Below are positions 5,260 through 7,252 of a stretch of DNA of 7,252 nt, one piece after another (the first letter of the stretch is position 1; each line of letters opens with the position of its first letter). A program made the translations under genes and the position numbers. Source of the stretch: Sphingomonadales bacterium UBA7473 (GTDB lineage: Bacteria > Pseudomonadota > Alphaproteobacteria > Sphingomonadales > Sphingomonadaceae); NCBI GenBank assembly GCA_002478575.1, contig DLOX01000152.1, forward strand, positions 2,617-9,868, read 5' to 3'. The notes under the pieces are model-generated. The model had not been told where the DNA came from, searched no databases, and saw only the letters and a program-made list of their open reading frames with translations.

Positions 5260-5499
5260 ATGAAGATCAAAATCATAGTGGCTTTGGCCATCGCTGGGCT
5301 GACGCCTACTCTTGCTGAGGCGCACACAACGCGGGACGAATTGCGCCGGGATGTGCGTGACGTGCGCGAAGAGCGACGGGAATTTCATCATGCGCTTCGC
5401 TATGGATCAGAGCGCCGGATCCGCGAAGAGCGCAGCGAATATCGTGGCGCCAAACGTGAACTGCGGGAAGATTTGCGCGATTGGCGGCGACATCGCTAA
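5260..5499 (+). CDS. Small exported Arg/Glu/Asp-rich protein of unknown function
   Basis: I do not recognise a named family. The 79 residues begin with a clear Sec signal peptide (MKIKIIVALAIAGLTPTLAEA, cleavage after Ala21), so the mature product is a periplasmic or exported 58-residue peptide. It is extremely charged: 19 Arg and 15 Asp/Glu, one Lys, no Cys. It should form one or two amphipathic helices stabilised by Arg-acid pairs. Residues 25-37 (RDELRRDVRDVRE) and 65-77 (KRELREDLRDWRR) share 7 of 13 positions, suggesting an internal duplication. The start is well supported by AAGGAG at 5248-5253 with 6 bases spacing. Small Arg-rich exported proteins of this style, some RcnB-like, occur in sphingomonads, but the typical RcnB C-terminal domain is absent. 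It is transcribed divergently from the Tol-Pal operon and followed by a strong hairpin. Confidence 0.8.
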   Translation: MKIKIIVALAIAGLTPTLAEAHTTRDELRRDVRDVREERREFHHALRYGSERRIREERSEYRGAKRELREDLRDWRRHR

Positions 5500-5500
5500 C

Positions 5501-5532
5501 CCCTGAGAACGACAGACCTTATAACCTCAGGG
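5501..5532 (+). other. First stem-loop after the small exported-protein gene
   Basis: CCCTGAG at 5501-5507 pairs perfectly with CTCAGGG at 5526-5532 across an 18-base loop, starting two bases after the stop codon. It is followed immediately by the stronger hairpin at 5537-5570. It may be part of a tandem 3'-end structure protecting or ending the transcript, but the loop is long and it could be incidental. Confidence 0.35.
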
Positions 5533-5536
5533 TGGC

Positions 5537-5575
5537 GCAGCCCGGCAGAACCTCCCGTCTGCCGGGCTGTTGCAT
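5537..5575 (+). terminator. Probable intrinsic terminator of the small exported-protein gene
   Basis: CAGCCCGGCAG at 5538-5548 pairs with CTGCCGGGCTG at 5559-5569, a perfect 11-bp GC-rich stem, plus an A-T pair at 5549/5558 closing an 8-base loop. It lies 38 bp after the stop codon at 5499. The downstream stretch (TTGCATCTTGT) is only modestly T-rich, so termination may be partial. Confidence 0.7.
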
Positions 5576-5590
5576 CTTGTCGAACGGCAA

Positions 5591-5620
5591 TTGCGGTTGA
5601 TCGAAGCGTGTGGAAATAAT
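5591..5620 (+). promoter_or_regulatory. Weak candidate promoter for the DUF885 gene
   Basis: TTGCGG at 5591-5596 and AATAAT at 5615-5620 are separated by 18 bases and lie about 50 bases before the start codon at 5670. Both boxes deviate from consensus, and alphaproteobacterial promoters are poorly predicted by eye, so this is only a candidate. Its position between the hairpin at 5537-5575 and the gene is what makes it plausible. Confidence 0.25.
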
Positions 5621-5669
5621 GTCCAAATGGGCTAAGCGAGCGGGCATAGTTTGATCCAAGGATTTGCCC

Positions 5670-7252
5670 ATGACTCGCACTCTAGCCCTCGCTCTTTTTG
5701 CCAGCCTTAGCCTTTCACCGATGGCCGCGCATGCCGCGCCAAAGGCCCAAGCGGTAAAGCTGGATGCCGCCGCTCAATTGAAAAAGCTCTTCGCGGATAG
5801 CGATGAAGCCACGTTGAAGCGCAACCCAATCAACGCCATCTTCCGGGGCGATATGCGCTATGCGGATCAGCTCGGGGATTATATCACTCCTGCCTATTTC
5901 GCTGCTGAGCGGAAAGCGATTAAAGCTGAGCTGGCGGCGCTCAAGAAAATCAACCGCGCAGCGCTCAATCCCACCGATCAGATTTCTTATGACGTGTTCA
6001 AATGGCAGCAAGAGCAGGCCTTGAAGGGTGTGCAGCCTGCCGCTCTTGCGCGAACCGCAGTGCGGCCCCTTAACCATTTCTCGGGCTTCCACACTTTTTA
6101 CCCAACCTTTGCCAGCGGCCAAAGTGCGGCTCCGTTCAAGACGGTTGCCGACTATGAAAACAACCTAATGCGACACAAAGAGTTTGTGCTGCTGTTGGAT
6201 CGCTCGATCGGGCGTTTCCGTGAAGGAATGAAGTCAGGCGTTGTCGAAACGCAGCTGACCACGCGCAACATGATTGAGCAGTTTGACACGCAGCTGAAGC
6301 AGCCGCTTGAAGAATCGCCTTTCTATGCGCCTGCCAAAACCTTCCCGGCGGATTTTAGCGAAGCCGACAAGACACGGTTGACCGCTGCCTATCGAACCGC
6401 CGTCAGCGATGAGCTTTATCCAGCTTACAAGCGGATGCGCGATTTCCTTGCCAATGAATATCTTCCGAAGGCTCGCGCTGGCGTTGGCCTGAGCTCCATG
6501 AAGGGCGGAGATATTCTCTACCGCGACCTCATTGAAAGCACGACGACGGTAAAGATGGAGCCAGAGGCAATCCATCAGCTGGGCCTCTCTGAAGTGAAGC
6601 GCATTTTGGATGGGATGGAAGGCGTCAAAAAGGAAGTGGGCTTCCAAGGCACGTTGCCTGAGTTTTTCAACCATCTCCGCACCGATCCCAAGTATAAGAT
6701 GCCAACCCGCCAGGCGCTGACCGATGGCTATTATGCGATTGGGAAGAAGGTAGATGCGGTCATCGGCCAATATTTCTCAACCCTTCCCAAAGCACCGCTC
6801 GAAATCCGGCCCTATGAAGAATTTCGTGAAAAGTTTGAAGCGGGCGGATCTTATCAGAATGGCACGCCCGATGGCACGCGTCCCGGCATCTTTTACTTTA
6901 ACGCCTATGATCTTCCCAGCCGCACCACGCCGGGCATGACGACGCTCTACTTGCATGAAGGGGCCCCCGGTCATCATTTCCAGATCAGCTTGGCGCAGGA
7001 GAATTTGGCACTCCCCAATTTCATGCGCTTTGGCGGCAACACCGCCTATGTCGAGGGCTGGGCGCTTTATTCAGAGACACTCGGCTATGACATGGGACTG
7101 TTCAAGGACCCTTATCAGCGGTTCGGTACGCTGTCGGACGAGATGTTGCGCGCGATGCGGCTGGTCGTTGATACGGGCATTCACGCAAAGGGTTGGACCC
7201 GAGAGAAGGCGGTTGATTACATGCTCGCCAACAGCGACATGGGCAAAACCGA
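5670..7252 (+). CDS. Exported DUF885 family protein, putative zinc metallopeptidase, 3'-truncated by the window edge
   Basis: The 527 complete residues visible are mostly a DUF885 (PF05960) domain, a family with a thermolysin-like metal-site pattern but little experimental work. A Sec signal peptide (MTRTLALALFASLSLSPMAAHA, cleavage after Ala22) sends it to the periplasm or beyond. The predicted metal site is HEGAPGHH at 429-436, the family's usual HEAIPGHH with two substitutions; His429, Glu430 and His435/His436 are kept. EGWALYSE at 462-469 supplies the downstream glutamates. The C-terminal part visible (RAMRLVVDTGIHAKGWTREK and onward) is typical. Members are usually near 580-610 residues, so only the last segment is missing. 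The start at 5670 follows AAGGA (5658-5662) with 7 bases spacing. No frameshift is seen. Peptidase activity is inferred from the motif; the substrate is unknown. It has its own spacer and is probably transcribed separately from the gene at 5260. Confidence 0.92.
   Translation, partial: MTRTLALALFASLSLSPMAAHAAPKAQAVKLDAAAQLKKLFADSDEATLKRNPINAIFRGDMRYADQLGDYITPAYFAAERKAIKAELAALKKINRAALNPTDQISYDVFKWQQEQALKGVQPAALARTAVRPLNHFSGFHTFYPTFASGQSAAPFKTVADYENNLMRHKEFVLLLDRSIGRFREGMKSGVVETQLTTRNMIEQFDTQLKQPLEESPFYAPAKTFPADFSEADKTRLTAAYRTAVSDELYPAYKRMRDFLANEYLPKARAGVGLSSMKGGDILYRDLIESTTTVKMEPEAIHQLGLSEVKRILDGMEGVKKEVGFQGTLPEFFNHLRTDPKYKMPTRQALTDGYYAIGKKVDAVIGQYFSTLPKAPLEIRPYEEFREKFEAGGSYQNGTPDGTRPGIFYFNAYDLPSRTTPGMTTLYLHEGAPGHHFQISLAQENLALPNFMRFGGNTAYVEGWALYSETLGYDMGLFKDPYQRFGTLSDEMLRAMRLVVDTGIHAKGWTREKAVDYMLANSDMGKT

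Noticed and set aside
5260..5391. N-terminal half of a minus-strand open frame reaching 5391
   Set aside because: It runs antisense through the well-supported small exported-protein gene and shows no domain. Only the part beyond that gene (5095-5259) has any protein-like signal.
5715..6770. Minus-strand open frames at 5715-6122 and 6234-6770
   Set aside because: Both are antisense to the continuous DUF885 reading frame, lack plausible ribosome sites, and match no family I know.

Overview
The window looks like a chromosomal segment of an alphaproteobacterium, most likely a member of the Sphingomonadales. The reasons are the gene order ybgC-tolQ-tolR-tolA-tolB-pal, the TolR and TolA layouts, a secreted DUF885 protein with the HEGAPGHH variant of its motif, moderately GC-rich DNA, and two kinds of short palindromic intergenic repeat of the style common in sphingomonads. 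This assignment is an inference from protein and repeat style; no marker gene such as rRNA is present.

Layout from left to right. (1) 1-425, minus strand: 5' part of gloC, a YcbL-type metallo-beta-lactamase-fold thioesterase whose C-terminus lies beyond the window edge. (2) 426-599: spacer holding two inverted copies (443-510 and 527-593) of a palindromic repeat of about 68 bp. (3) 600-5085, minus strand: the complete Tol-Pal operon in transcription order ybgC (4627-5085), tolQ (3935-4630), tolR (3335-3781), tolA (2486-3334), tolB (1149-2489), pal (600-1106). (4) 5086-5259: intergenic region with a possible remnant of an XRE-type helix-turn-helix gene on the minus strand. (5) 5260-5499, plus strand: small exported Arg/Glu/Asp-rich protein of unknown function, followed by a strong hairpin. 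(6) 5670-7252, plus strand: secreted DUF885 family protein, a putative zinc metallopeptidase, cut at its 3' end by the window.

How the genes work together. TolQ and TolR form the proton-driven inner-membrane motor. It energises TolA, whose long Pro/Lys-rich arm crosses the periplasm to reach TolB and the outer-membrane lipoprotein Pal. The complex pulls the outer membrane inward at division and keeps it sealed. YbgC is the acyl-CoA thioesterase usually found at the head of this operon. Three junctions are tightly coupled: ATGA overlaps at ybgC/tolQ and tolA/tolB, and a TAAATG abutment at tolR/tolA. The tolQ/tolR junction is instead opened by a 153-bp spacer filled with a 25-bp perfect inverted repeat, the most unusual structural feature here.

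I found no CRISPR array, tRNA, rRNA, transposase or phage gene. Most of the window is conserved housekeeping DNA. The second-look items are the two repeat families, the small Arg-rich exported protein and the possible HTH remnant. I see no convincing new multi-gene system.
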